Assembly (NCBI RefSeq): GCF_000189635.1
Contig: NW_002476377.1
Coordinates: forward strand, 124,001-188,000
Direction: 5' to 3'
Source: Tetrahymena thermophila SB210
Taxonomy: Eukaryota > Ciliophora > Oligohymenophorea > Hymenostomatida > Tetrahymenidae
Length of the DNA: 64,000 nt
How positions within the stretch are numbered: position 1 is the first letter of the stretch; every line of letters starts with the position of its first letter. The notes under the pieces are model-generated. The model was given only the letters and a program-made list of their open reading frames with translations, had not been told where the DNA came from and ran no database searches. This document shows, piece after piece, positions 39,119 to 51,197 of the stretch. The position numbers were made by a program, and so were the translations under genes.

Positions 39119-39174
39119 ACTTAATAAATTAATTTATTAGAAAATTCAGTATTCAATCTGTCTGATTAAGTATG
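39092..39174 (+). promoter_or_regulatory. Conserved protease promoter block, copy 2
   Basis: Same block as at 38770 and 43272, ending about 143 bp before the ATG of the first intact protease. Conservation between the two distant paralogues marks it as likely regulatory. Confidence 0.6.
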
Positions 39175-39316
39175 ATGGTTTCTACTTTAAATGATACTCA
39201 AACATATCATCAATTAAATAAAATATTTACTAGAACGAACGGTAAGCTTTAAATCTTGGATATTTTAGTCATAAAATTTATAAAAATTATAAAACAAAAA
39301 AACTAATAAATAAAAA

Positions 39317-40354
39317 ATGAATAAGCTACTTATCTCTGCTTTAATTTGCTTAATGATTGCTACTCCTAGTGTGTTTTGCTAGGATGTTGAAAATAACATT
39401 TCTGAAGACATTAAAGTCTAAGACTTATTAGCATACAATAAATGGAGATTCAACTATAAGAGAGTCTATCTTAATGAAGAAGAGCAGATCTACAGATAGA
39501 TTGTTTTCTTTGAAAATCTTGCTAGTGTTAACAAACACCCTTCTCATAAATCCTACAGTAAGGGTTTGAACCAGTTCTCTGATATGACTAAAGAAGAATT
39601 CAAACAAAGAGTTTTGAATAAGAAGATTTCTAAAAAGGCTAGCAGTAATAAGGGTGGTAGAAATTTAGCTGCTGATCCAGCTGTTTCCAACTTAGTCTTT
39701 CCCACCAATAATCTTCCTCTATCTGTTGATTGGAGAAAAAGAGGTGTCCTCAATCCTGTAAAAAATTAAGGTACTTGTGGTTCATGCTGGACTTTTGCAA
39801 CTGCTGGCATCCTTGAGTCATTCAACTAAATTAAAAATAAATAGCTTCTTAAGTTCTCTGAGCAACAACTTGTTGATTGTGTCAGCCTAGCTGGATATGA
39901 TTCTGATGGTTGTGATGGTGGTTTTTAAGAAGATGGTGTTAGATATGCAATTGAGTATGGTATTGTTTAATCTTACAAATACCCTTATGTTGGATATCAA
40001 GGTAGATGCAAAGTCACATCTCCCACTTCTCGTTCTGTAGGTTTTTACCCTTAAAAGTTCCAACTTGTCAATAAAACTGAAGCTGACTTGAAAGCTGCTT
40101 TAGTTTTCTCCCCTGTTTCAATCTCCGTCAATGCTGATACCTGGAAAGAATACTATGGTGGTGTTTTTGATGAATGTGGATATACTACCGAAGAAGATCT
40201 CAATCATGCTGTCATCGCTGTAGGTTATGACCAAGAAGGTAACTGGATTGTTAGAAACAGTTGGTCTGCAGCTTGGGGTGAAGATGGTTACATAAGATTA
40301 GCTCCTGGTAACACTTGTGGTATTTTGCTTGATGGATTAATAGTTACTTAATGA
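39317..40354 (+). CDS. Secreted papain-family (C1A) cysteine protease, copy A
   Basis: Single exon, 345 residues. Residues 1-21 are a signal peptide ([20 protein letters not shown]). Residues ~35-105 form an I29 inhibitor prodomain with [20 protein letters not shown] and the motif [13 protein letters not shown]. The mature enzyme begins near [11 protein letters not shown] (about 134). The active site is complete: oxyanion Gln151 (coded TAA) and Cys157 in [12 protein letters not shown], His297 in [11 protein letters not shown], Asn314 in [10 protein letters not shown]. It should act in phagosomes, lysosomes or outside the cell; Tetrahymena secretes such cathepsin-L-like enzymes. Codon use (GGT, GCT, CTT, TCC, CAA) is more biased and less A+T-rich than in its neighbours, consistent with high expression. 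An almost identical paralogue lies 4.2 kb downstream. Confidence 0.95.
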
Positions 40355-41022
40355 AAATAAAAATAAATATAAATTAGTACATTTACAATAATATTAATTA
40401 TATACATTATGTTTTTTTCTTTTTGCTTAAAGCTTAAAATATTTTTAAAATTAAAATAAATCACTTTTTATCAATTACTTAACAAAAAATTATTTACTCT
40501 TCCTTCATCAAATTTATTTCTTATCAATGAAATATTACTTATTAATTGAATAAATGGCTGACTGACAAAATTATATTGATATTATTTTACTAATTTTAAT
40601 TAAATATTTTATTTCACATTTAATTAGTGGGATAGATTAATTTTTTTAAAAATTTCATAATTAATTTATTTTAATTAGATTATTTAGGAAAGATATTCAA
40701 ATTACTAAAATAAATTAAAATATATTAAAAAAGAACGAATATATGTAGCAATAAAATGATACATTAAACTTAATTATATGAGTAAATATATTAACTTATT
40801 TTTTATGAAACACATTGATCTCTTAGTAAATAAATACTAATTGATGAAGTAAAGGTTTAAGTTATAAAGTTTCTTTATAAAATATATATTCAACTAATAT
40901 GATATGCTTGAAATAAAAAAAGTAAAAATAGATTTATTTATTATTTTTAGATAAAAGTAAGACAAAAGCTAACTAAACTTTAAATTTATCCAAAAACAGT
41001 TTGACTCTTAAAAAATATTAAC

Positions 41023-41150
41023 GTAGGTACACTTCTATAAGGAGGGTACAAAAATAAATTATTTTCAAACTTTACTTTCGTTATTGAAAAATAACTTCAA
41101 AGTTTTTCCTCCTTATTCAAAAATCATCCTTATAATAGATGAACACCTAC
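41023..41150. repeat. 128-bp element with imperfect terminal inverted repeats
   Basis: The left end GTAGGT...C.TCTATAAGGA and the reverse complement of the right end GTAGGTGTTCATCTAT..AAGGA match over most of ~25 bp. A second inner arm pairs AAGGAGG with CCTCCTT. No target-site duplication is obvious and there is no coding capacity. It could be a miniature element relic or simply a hairpin. Confidence 0.45.
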
Positions 41151-43271
41151 AGTAGATCACAAATAGTATATAATAAAATGAAATTTAATATAGAGTTAAG
41201 AATTTTAAAAATTATTAATTTATAAATTTTAAATTAATTTATATTATTATTAATGAATATCTTCAAAAAATTAAAAAAAACCTCCATAAAAATAAAATTT
41301 TAAGTAATTTCATAATATAAAATAGAATAGAAATTTATATGTATTACTATTTATTACTTTATGTAATACTTCAATAATTGTTTTTTAAGGCAAGCTTTTT
41401 TCTTTTTACCTTAGCTATTATTAATTTTTTGAATGGTATTTCAGATTAACTTGAATCGTTTTAAAATTAAATACTGAATGGTAGAATCCATACTAAGTTT
41501 GTTAAAAATTTTCAAAATGTAAATAAATAAATATCAATAAATACAAAAACTCCACTAATATTCACAAAGTACAAATACGTCAGAAATAAAAATTAAACTA
41601 ATATTTACCATTTAATTATATTAGAAAATGGTTGAATAGTCCATTCATTTTTTGTCATTTTATCTAAAGATAATTTAAAACTAAAATTGTATTAAAAAAT
41701 ATAATTGGTTAATCTTTCAAATAAAATCAAGATTATCAATTTAATATGTTTTACTTCTTTATAAGAACCAAAATTATTTGTGCCTTGTAATAAATATTAT
41801 TAGTATGAATTAATATTGTGTGCATTAATTTGTATTTTACCTTTAAATTAAATTTTTATTTTTAAGTAAACTTTTAATTAATAGACTTTGAACTAAAAAA
41901 TTAAGTTTTGTAATTAATACATTAAAAAATTTAATATTTTAAAACTTTTAAAATGTTAATCACATTCATTCATACATATGATTTTTTAGTTAGTTAGGAT
42001 CAATCAATTCATCATAATATGAATAAATATTTTGAAGAGAGGATTTGATATGAATTTATGATTTTAACATTTTTCAGATAATATTATTATGGTTGATTGT
42101 TAATAAATATTTATTGAATGGAAAATAGATATGTATTTTTAAAAGTGGTGTATATTAAGACTTCTAAAAGATACGTATGTGTATGTTAATTAAATATAGA
42201 TTATTACAAATAAAGCATATTATTACGCCAACGATGATTTTATTATATATTTAATGGTAATAGTTATTTTATGTTGAATTAAATTGATCCATTAAATATG
42301 ATTTAGTTCTATTAATAAATCAATATAGATAAAATAAAAATATAAACTATCTTTCTTTTTAATTCAAGCAATAAAAATACTATAAAATCATTTTATTGTT
42401 TAAGCAGGAGTATAATCAATCATAAAAATGAACGTTTAAAAATCAGAAAATTCTAGCTTTCTTTATTTTTGATATTGCTTACTTGTGCTTGAAAAAATTT
42501 TATATTTTATATTAAGTGCGTAATATGTATGAGATATTTAACCATTCAATTTTATTGATTTTAAACTCATGAAATCAAAATACTTTATTTAAATTTTGAT
42601 GGTAATTTAATTAAATGTATTTATTGGCTATTAATATTAATTATTATCTTGCAATATATTTTTGTGATTAATCTTCAACTTAATAAAATTCTTACCAATT
42701 GAATTTAAAATTAAAGAAAAGGCAAATTTTTAATCTAGACCACATAAAAATTAATTAATTGGAGGATTTATATGTAAGTTTACCAATCATTAATTAAGTA
42801 AAATCATCAAACTAAGCAACTAAAACCTATTTCTTAGAGTAAAATTAAAATAATTCATACAGAAATAAATCTATAAAATATTTTAAGGCTAAGAATCATT
42901 AAAAAATGTTAACATAGTGAATAATTTGATAAATTATTTGAAGAAAAAGTTTTGTTTTGTAAATCTAAAAAACATAAATGAATAAAAGGGTATATAGAAT
43001 TTTATCGATAAAAGATATTTATTTACTTTTGAATTATATTTATTATCATAAATTAATTTAATTGATTTTAAGAGTAACTTTCTAATGATATCATACTTTT
43101 AATAAATCAATCAATTACTTCTTTAATAAATGAATAAAAAAAATTATTTTTTGAATATGTAAAGAGCCTCTTTTTTGCTTTGAAGTAACAATGAGGATGA
43201 AAATATTCAGCATTAAAACCATTTTTTTTATTTTCTTAATTATTTGAAAATTTGTTTGTTTTCTCATAATA

Positions 43272-43349
43272 CCAAGTAGATTTTTTATCAAATAAGTTTA
43301 ATAAAATAATCTTATTTACTATTTACAATTCAATCTGATTAAGTAGGTT
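43272..43349 (+). promoter_or_regulatory. Conserved protease promoter block, copy 3
   Basis: CAAGTAGATTTTTTATCAAA through CAATCTGATTAAGTAGG, ending about 143 bp before the ATG of protease B. It matches the block before copy A, while sequence on either side has diverged. Confidence 0.6.
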
Positions 43350-43491
43350 CATATCAATTTTAAATACTATCCAAACGCGTCATTTTAAAACTAATCTATA
43401 TACAGCTCTTTGCACTCTTTAAAACCGAGATCCTTCATGGATTAAAATTTTTAAATCAATTCAAACAAATAAACAAGAAAAAAAAAAAAAA

Positions 43492-44529
43492 ATGAACAAA
43501 ATATTAGTTTCTGCTTTAATCTGCTTGATGATTGCTACTCCTAGCGTCTTTTGTTAGGATCTTGATGATAACATTTCTGAAAATGTTAAAGTCTAGGATT
43601 TATTGGCTTACAATAAATGGAGATTCAACTACAAGAGAATCTACTTAAATGAAGAAGAATAGATCTACAGATAGATTGTTTTCTTTGAAAATCTTGCTAG
43701 AATTAGCCAACACTCCTCTGAAAAATCCTACAGCAAAGGTTTGAATTAATTCTCTGACATGACTAAAGAAGAGTTCAGACATAGAATTTTGAATAAGAAA
43801 CTTTCTTAAAAATCCAACAATGCTGATAACGGTAGAAATTTAGCTGCTGATCCCGCTGTTTCAAACTTAGTTTTCCCTACCAACAATCTTCCTCTTTCTG
43901 TTGATTGGAGAAAAAAAGGTGTCCTTAATCCAGTAAAAGATTAAGGTCAATGTGGTTCTTGTTGGACTTTTGCTACTGCTGGTATCCTTGAATCCTTCAA
44001 CTAAATCAAAAACAAAAAGCTTGTTAAGTTTTCTGAGTAACAACTTGTTGATTGTGTTCATTTAGCTGGATATCACTCTGATGGTTGTGATGGTGGTTTT
44101 TAAGAAGAAGGTGTCAGATATGCCATCAAGTATGGTATTGTTTAGTCCTCTAAATATCCTTATGTTGGATACTAAGGTAGATGCAGAGTTACTGCTCCCC
44201 TTTCTCATTCTCTTGGTTTTTACCCTTAAAAGTTCTAGCCCATCAACAAAACTGAAGCTGATTTGAAGGCTGCTTTAGTATTCTCTCCTGTTTCTGTCTC
44301 AGTTGATGCTACCAATTGGAATGACTATATTGGTGGTGTTTTTGATGAATGTGGTGATACTACCGAAAGAGATCTCAACCATGCTGTTATTGCTGTTGGT
44401 TACGATTAATAAGGTAACTGGATTATTAGAAATAGTTGGTCTGCAGCTTGGGGTGAAAATGGTTATATTAGATTAGCTCCTGGTAATACTTGCGGTGTCT
44501 TATTAGATAATTTAGTTGTTACTTAATGA
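43492..44529 (+). CDS. Secreted papain-family (C1A) cysteine protease, copy B
   Basis: Single exon, 345 residues, exactly the length of copy A and very similar along its length. The signal peptide is [20 protein letters not shown]; the prodomain again has [13 protein letters not shown]. Active-site residues are intact: Gln151 (TAA) and Cys157 in [12 protein letters not shown], His297 in [11 protein letters not shown], Asn314 in [10 protein letters not shown]. Differences cluster in the prodomain linker ([14 protein letters not shown]) and in substrate-facing loops ([18 protein letters not shown]), so specificity may differ slightly from copy A. The ATG follows a run of A. Tandem duplication followed by coding constraint is evident because the flanks share only the short promoter block. 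Confidence 0.95.
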
Positions 44530-45296
44530 TTAATAAATCATTTATATAAAATTAATTTACATTAAAAGTTTATATTAATATATATAACAGTATTTGGTTA
44601 TCATTTTCTTTTTTTAATTAAATTTTTAAAGTTCATAGTTCATTTTTCTAAAATTAGCTCAACCGAAGGACATTAAAAAAAAATTTAATATAGCAATAAA
44701 TTACAAAAAAAAGCTAAGTACCCTGTTCTTACTTGAATTTTTTAAATACATTATTTACTACCCATCTCTAAATTTTATTACATTTTTAAGTATACTTTTT
44801 AAATTAAAATGTTATTCTTTTTATTTGATTTGAAATAAAAAAGTAAATTATTTTTTTAATAAATAAAATTCCATAAATTTTTGTTCAATATTTTAGAAAA
44901 AATAAATCAATGATATTATAGAAAAAATACTATCAAGATCTATAAAAAGTAGTATTTATTATTTTATGAAAATTATAAAAATATATTATTATTTATAAAA
45001 AAGTTTTTGAATTCTTCACTTTAATCTCATTAAGTTCTCCATATTGCTCAAAGGTATATTTAAGTTATTAATATTATTATTATTAATCTTTTTTTTATAT
45101 TTAACTTTCAAGCTACTTACAATATTATATTTCTTATAGAATATCATATTTATTCATTTTTATTAATTCAAATATTTTTTTAAATTATTTTTCACTATCA
45201 ACTTTTATTTTGATATCAATTTCTAGTTATTTCATTTTTTTTTTTTCTTCTTCTAACTAACTAATTAATTATACATTTTATTCAATATTTAAAAAG
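44530..45296. other. Region that should hold the 5' exon(s) of the LRR gene
   Basis: 767 bp between protease B and the first recognised LRR exon. The repeat exon needs an upstream exon ending in phase 2. An ATG at 44809 in an AAAATG context and a possible exon near 45000-45049 were considered, but no combination gives the right phase convincingly. No other feature is seen. Confidence 0.4.
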
Positions 45297-48200
45297 TGGA
45301 AAATTATTTGGTACAATTGGTGCATCAGGCTTAAGTTTTGCTTTAGAAAAATGCACAAATGTCTCAAATTTGACACTTGATCTTGGGTAAAAACAGTTTA
45401 TTGTTTTATATTGTGATATTAATTAATAAAAAAATGAACAATAAAGCTCTGTTAATATAGTTATCTTTCTTTTTATTTTGATTATTTTTTTTCTTCCTAT
45501 GTTTCTTTGTAAATTTAAATCATTTTTTCTTTTTTAACTTATTCTTTCATTATTATTTAATTCGTTTCTACTTATTTCATATTTCCAATATTTAAAAAGG
45601 TGTAATAAAATTGGTGATGAAGATGCCTCGGGCTTAAGTTAAGCTTTAGAAAAGTGCACTAATCTCTCAAATTTGACACTTCTTCTCTAGTAAAAATAAT
45701 TTATTTGTTTTAGATTGTGATATATTTTGTAATAAAAATGAATTTTAACTTTTAAACTCTTTTAATTTAACTAATTTATAATTTGATTTGTTTTTCTTTT
45801 AAATTCTGCTTGTTTTTTCCTCTGTTTTTTAATTTAACTCATTATTAATTTCAACTTTTGATTTTATTTATTATAACAAATTCATTATTTCATATTTTTT
45901 CCTTCTAACTAACTAATTGACTATATATTTTTTCATCATATTTACAAAGTGGAAATTAAATTGGTGCAATCGGTGTATAATGCTTAGGTTCTGCTTTAGA
46001 AAAATGCACTAATCTCTCAAATTTGAAACTTAATCTTTAGTAAAAACAGTTTATTTGTTTAGGATTGTGATATTTTTTATTTTAAAAAATTTATTTATTA
46101 GCTTTTTATTTTATTTTTCTTTTTATTTTGTTTATGTTAATTTTTCTTTTGTTTGTTAATTTAACTGATTTTTGCTTTGATTATTATTAATTCATTCATT
46201 TCTTATTATTTCATATTTTCTTTATTTTTTCTTATTAGCTAACTAATTAATTATTTTTTTTCTTCTCAATATTAAAAAAGTGGAAACTAAATTGATGACG
46301 AAGGTGCATCAGGTTTAGGTTAATCTTTAGGTAAGTGCATTAATCTCTAAAATTTGGCAATTCATCTTAAGTAAAAATAGTTTATTTATTTTGGATTGTG
46401 ATATTTAAAAAAAAAAAGTTATTTAAAATGATAAAATTCTTATAATTTTTGTATATTCGATTTCTATTTCTTTTATTTTTCACTTTTATTAATCTCTGTT
46501 TTTTTTATTTTAATTGAACTCATTTTTTTATTTCTAACTTAATTTTTTTTTATTTCATTTTTTTCTTTCTAAATAACTAATTAATTACCTATTTTTTTTT
46601 CTATATTTAAAAAGATCCAATCAAATTGGTGCAACTGGTGCTTCAGGCTTAATTTCTGCTTTAGAAAAGTGTAATCATCTCTCAAATTTGATACTTGATC
46701 TTTAGTAAAAGCATTTTATTTGTTATTCATTTTATAAAATTGAGGATGCCTTTGGATTTTATTTATAAGAAAATATTTTAATGTAGAAAGTAATTACAAA
46801 ATTTAATTTAAATTTATATACTAAAATCCCACTCATTTTTTACAAACCCAGCTATTTAATGCTCAATAAATGATAAATACAAATATAAAAATATTTAATT
46901 GATTAAAAAATATTCTTGAATTGTTCTATTTACCAAAAAAATAAAAAAGGCTTTTTTTTTTTTTGATTAATCAAAAATTAAAATTATGAGATTAAATTAA
47001 TAGGAAGGTATTTATTTATTTTCAAATTTTGCAAAATATTAAAATTCTTTGATATTACTTACATTCATTTTTTTATTTTCTACATTTGCTTTTATAATCA
47101 ATAGATTCATTTCTTACTTTTTCTTCATTTTTTTCTTCTAACTAACTTATTAATTATTTATATTTTTCTTTAATATTTAAATAGTAGAAATAAAATTGGT
47201 TAATTAGGTGCATCAAGCTTAGGCTTAGCTTTAGCAAAGTGCACTAATATCTCAAAGTTGGAACTTGATCTTTGGTAAAAATAGTTTATTTGTTTTGGAT
47301 TTTGATATTTTTAAAAATTATAGTGAATTTAAAACAATAAAGCTCTTTTAATTTATTTATTAGCTTTTATTTAAATAATTTTTTTATTCTGCTTGTGTTA
47401 TTTCTTCTTTGTTAATTAATTTAATTCATTTTTTATTTTCGACTTTTATTATTAATAGACTAATTTCGTATTATTTCGTATTTTTTTACTTCTAACTAAC
47501 AGACTAATTAATCATACACTTTTTATTTAACATTTGAAAAGTGGAAATTAAATTGGTATAATTGGTGCATTAGATTTAGGTTATTCTTTAGGAAATTGCA
47601 CTAATCTCTAACATTTAAAACTTGATCTCTAGTAAAAATAGTTTGTTTGTTTTCGATAAACGATAAAATTCTTTTTTTTATTTATTAGCTTTAATATTTG
47701 ATTTTTTTTGTTTAGCTTTTTTTTTCTTCTTTATTTCTTTGTTTACTTAAAACCTTAAAACATTTTTTCATTTCCAACTTTTGCTTTAATTATTGATAAA
47801 TTAATTTCTTATTATTATTTTATACTTTTCTACATTTTTCCTTCTAACTGCAAATTAATTATTTACTTTTTCTTCAATATTTAAAAAGTGAAAATGAAAT
47901 TAATGAATAAGTTGTACCAGGCTTAGGTTATGCTTTAGAAAAGTGCATTAATCTCTAAAATTTTATGCTTAATCTTTGGTAAAATAGCGTATTTCTTTTG
48001 AATTGTGATATTTTTTTATATAAAAATGAATTTAAAAATAATTAAATTTTTTAAATAAATTAATTTCTTTTAACAGCTTTTTATTTATTTTATTTCTCTA
48101 TTTTATTCTGCTTGTGCTATTTTATTTCTTTCTTATTTAATTTAATTTATTTTTTCATTTTTAGTTTTGCTTTTATTATGGATTAAATTTATTATTTCAT

Positions 48201-50884
48201 ATTATTCCACCATTTTTTCCTTCTAACTAACTAATGAATTTTTTATTTACTTTTTCTTCAAAATTAAAAGGTCAAATAAAATTGGTGCAATCGGTGCATC
48301 AAATTTAGGTTCTGCTTTAGTAAAGTGCACTAATCTCACAAATTTGACACTTGATCTCTAGTAAACAGTTTATTTATTTTGGTTTGTGATATATTTTAAT
48401 ATAAATATGAGTTTAAAACAATAAAACACATTTAATCAATTTATTTATTAGTTTTTTATATGAATAATTTTTGTTTTTTATTTATCTCTTACTATTTATT
48501 TATTTGTTAGTTTAACTCATTTTTCATTTTCAACTTTTGATTAAATTATTCTTCAATTTTTTCCTTTTAACTAACTAATTAATTATATATTTTGTATTCA
48601 ATATTTAAAAAGTAGAAATTTAATAGGTGATGAAGGTACATTAGGCTTATGCTCTGGTTTAGAAAAGAGCACTAATCTCTCAAATTTAAAACTTGATCTT
48701 GGGTAAAATCCGCTTATTCGTTTTTAATTATGATAGTTAAAATAAAGGAGGGAATAAAATTGGATATATTTAAAATATTTTTAAATCGAATAGAATTTTA
48801 ATAAAACTAAAATTTAGAATCGAAAAAAAAAATACTTTAATTTCCACCTAGAGTTATTAATATAAAAATGAATTTTAAATATTAATTTATTTTAATTATT
48901 TTTTTCTTTTCTTCTTGTGATTTTAATCTTTTATTGTTAGTTTAACTCATTTTATTATTATTAATTAATTTCTTATTTTTCATATATTTTCTTCATTTTT
49001 TTCATCTAACTAGCTATAAATTATTTATTTTTTCTTCAATATTTAAAAAGGTAGAATAAAATTAGTGTAATTGGTGCTTCAGGCTTATATTCGTCTTTAG
49101 GAAAGTGCACTAATCTCTCTAATTTGATACTTGATCTTAGGTAAAAAACAATTTATTTATTTGGATTGTGATATTTTTTAATATAAAAATGAAATTAAAC
49201 AATAAAACTTTTTTTTTATTATTTGTTAATTTAACCCTTTTTTCATTTTCAACTTATGCTTTCATTATTAATAAATTGTTTTTATATAATTTCATATTTT
49301 TTCCTTCTTACTAAATAACTAATTATTTAATTTTGCTTCAATATTTAAAAAGTGGAAATTAAATTGGTAAAATTGATGCCTCAGTCTTAGGTGCTGTTTT
49401 TGGAAAATGTACTAATCTCTCAAATTTAAAATTATATCTTAGGTAAAAAGTTTATTTGTATTAAATAGCTATTTTTATAAAAAAATAAAATGAATTTAAA
49501 ACAATAAAACTCTTTTAATCAATTTATTTATAAGCTTTTTATTTGATTCATTTTTCTTTTTTATTCTTCTTGTATTATTTTTTTCTTTTTTTATTAATTT
49601 AACTTATTTTTTAATTTCCAACTTTTGCATTAATTATTTATTAGTTAATTTCCAATTATATTTTTTCTTCATTTCCCATCCATCCATCCATCCATCCATC
49701 CATCCATCCATCCATCCATCCAACTAACTTAATTAATTGAATATGTTTTCTTCAATATTTAAAAAGAGAAAATTAAATTAGCAATGATGGTATATCATTA
49801 GGTTCTGCTTTAGAAAACTGCACTAATCTCTCAAATTTGACACTTGATCTCTAGTATAAACATTTTATTTATCTTTGATTGTGATATTTTTTAAATGAGC
49901 TTAAAACTATTAAATTCTTTTAATTTATTTATTAGCCTTTTATTCATTTTTATTTTTTTGTTATTTTAATTAATTTTTTTATTTTTAACTTTTGATTTAA
50001 TTATTATTTAATTCATTTCTTACTATTTCATATTCAATTTTTCCTTCTAATTAACTAACTAACTAACTAATTATTTATTTATTTTTCTCTAATATTTAAA
50101 AAGGTCCAATAAAATTGGTGATCTAGGTATACAAAGGTTTGGTTTTGCTTTAGAATAGTGCACTAATCTCTCAAATTTGACACTTGATTTTTTGTATAAA
50201 CATTTTATTTGTTTTTGGATTGTGATATTTTATAAAATAAAAATGAGTTTAAAACAATTAAACTCTTTTAATTTATTTATTTATTTATTAGCCTTTTATT
50301 GGATTTATTTTTCTTTTTTTTTTCAGCTTTTGTTTTTTCCTTTTTGTTAATTTAGCTCTTTTTTTCATTTTATTTATTTGTTATTATTTCATATTTTTTC
50401 CTTCTACAGCATTTATTAAACATTTTTTCTTCGATATTTAAAAAGTGCCAATAAAATTGGTGATGAAGGTTTGTATGAGTTAGGTTTTTCTTTAGGAAAG
50501 TGCACTAATCTTTAAAATTTGACGCTTAATCTCAAGTAAAAACAATTTATTTGCTTATGAATTGTTATATTTTTAATATAAAAATGAATCTAAAACAATA
50601 AAACTCTTTTAATTTATTAATTTTTTATTATCTTTTTATTTAATTTAATTATCTTTTTTATTCCAATTTTGTTATTTTTTAGATTCTCTTTTAATTTAAA
50701 TCGTTTTATTTTCATTTTTAGCTTTTGCTTTGATTATTTTAAATTCATTTCTTATTATCTTTTATTTATTCCTTCTAACAAAATATTTAAAAAGATCCAA
50801 TAAAATTTGCACAATAAGTACATTACGCTTAGGTTCTGCTTTATAATAGTGCACTAATCTCTCAAATTTGGCAATTAATCTCTA
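45297..50884 (+). repeat. Tandem array of exon+intron modules, period ~300-350 bp, 16 copies
   Basis: Each module comprises a 90-nt LRR exon, GTAAAAA donor, TTTATTTGTTTTGGATTGTG, a pyrimidine-rich middle, TTCTAACTAACTAATTAATT and TTCAATATTTAAAAAG before the next exon. Exons are much better conserved than introns. The module after 46704 carries about 230 bp of extra unrelated sequence. Confidence 0.85.
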
Positions 50885-51197
50885 GTAAAATAGTTTTTTA
50901 GCTTTGGAATATTTTTAATATAATAATGAATTTAAAATAATAAAACAATTTTAATAAATTTATTTATTAGCTTTTTTTATTCGATTTATTTTTCTTTGGT
51001 GATATTGTTTTTTATATTTTGATTTAAAATATAATTTTTAATTTAAAATTTTTATTCTCATTCATTTTGATTAATAATTTATGCTAATTTATATTAAAAG
51101 TTCAAACAAAATCAATAAATCAGAAGAGTTGTAAGTAGTAAGTAAGTATCTTAAATTAAAAAGATTAGTTGCAATTAAAATAAATTTCAAATGGTGA
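45297..51197 (+). CDS. Leucine-rich-repeat protein, one repeat per exon (5' end not resolved)
   Basis: Sixteen repeat exons and a terminal exon: 45297-45386, 45600-45689, 45950-46039, 46281-46370, 46615-46704, 47185-47274, 47542-47631, 47889-47978, 48271-48360, 48613-48702, 49051-49140, 49353-49442, 49767-49853, 50104-50193, 50446-50535, 50795-50884, 51101-51197. All repeat exons are 90 nt except one of 87, each starting after 2 nt of a codon, so any exon could be lost without a frameshift. Each encodes a 30-residue LRR of the ribonuclease-inhibitor type: [18 protein letters not shown] followed by [10 protein letters not shown]. The last exon ([17 protein letters not shown]) ends in TGA. No exon contains TGA, so the gene looks alive. 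LRR solenoids bind proteins; partner unknown. Introns of 212-480 bp are themselves repeated. Confidence 0.85.
49675..49722 (+). repeat. (CATC)n microsatellite in an LRR intron
   Basis: About eleven uninterrupted CATC units lie in the intron between 49442 and 49767, just before the CAACTAAC branch-like motif. It is probably length-variable between strains. Confidence 0.9.

Larger units (their letters stand above)
40355..43491. other. Intergenic region between the two proteases
   Basis: 3.1 kb, A+T-rich, with no gene. It holds a 128-bp imperfect inverted repeat at 41023-41150 and, at the right end, the promoter of the second protease. Confidence 0.5.

Noticed and set aside
45297..50884. CRISPR-like array (regular short repeats with spacers)
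   Set aside because: The repeats encode an LRR in frame with splice sites at both ends, and the spacers are related introns in a eukaryote.
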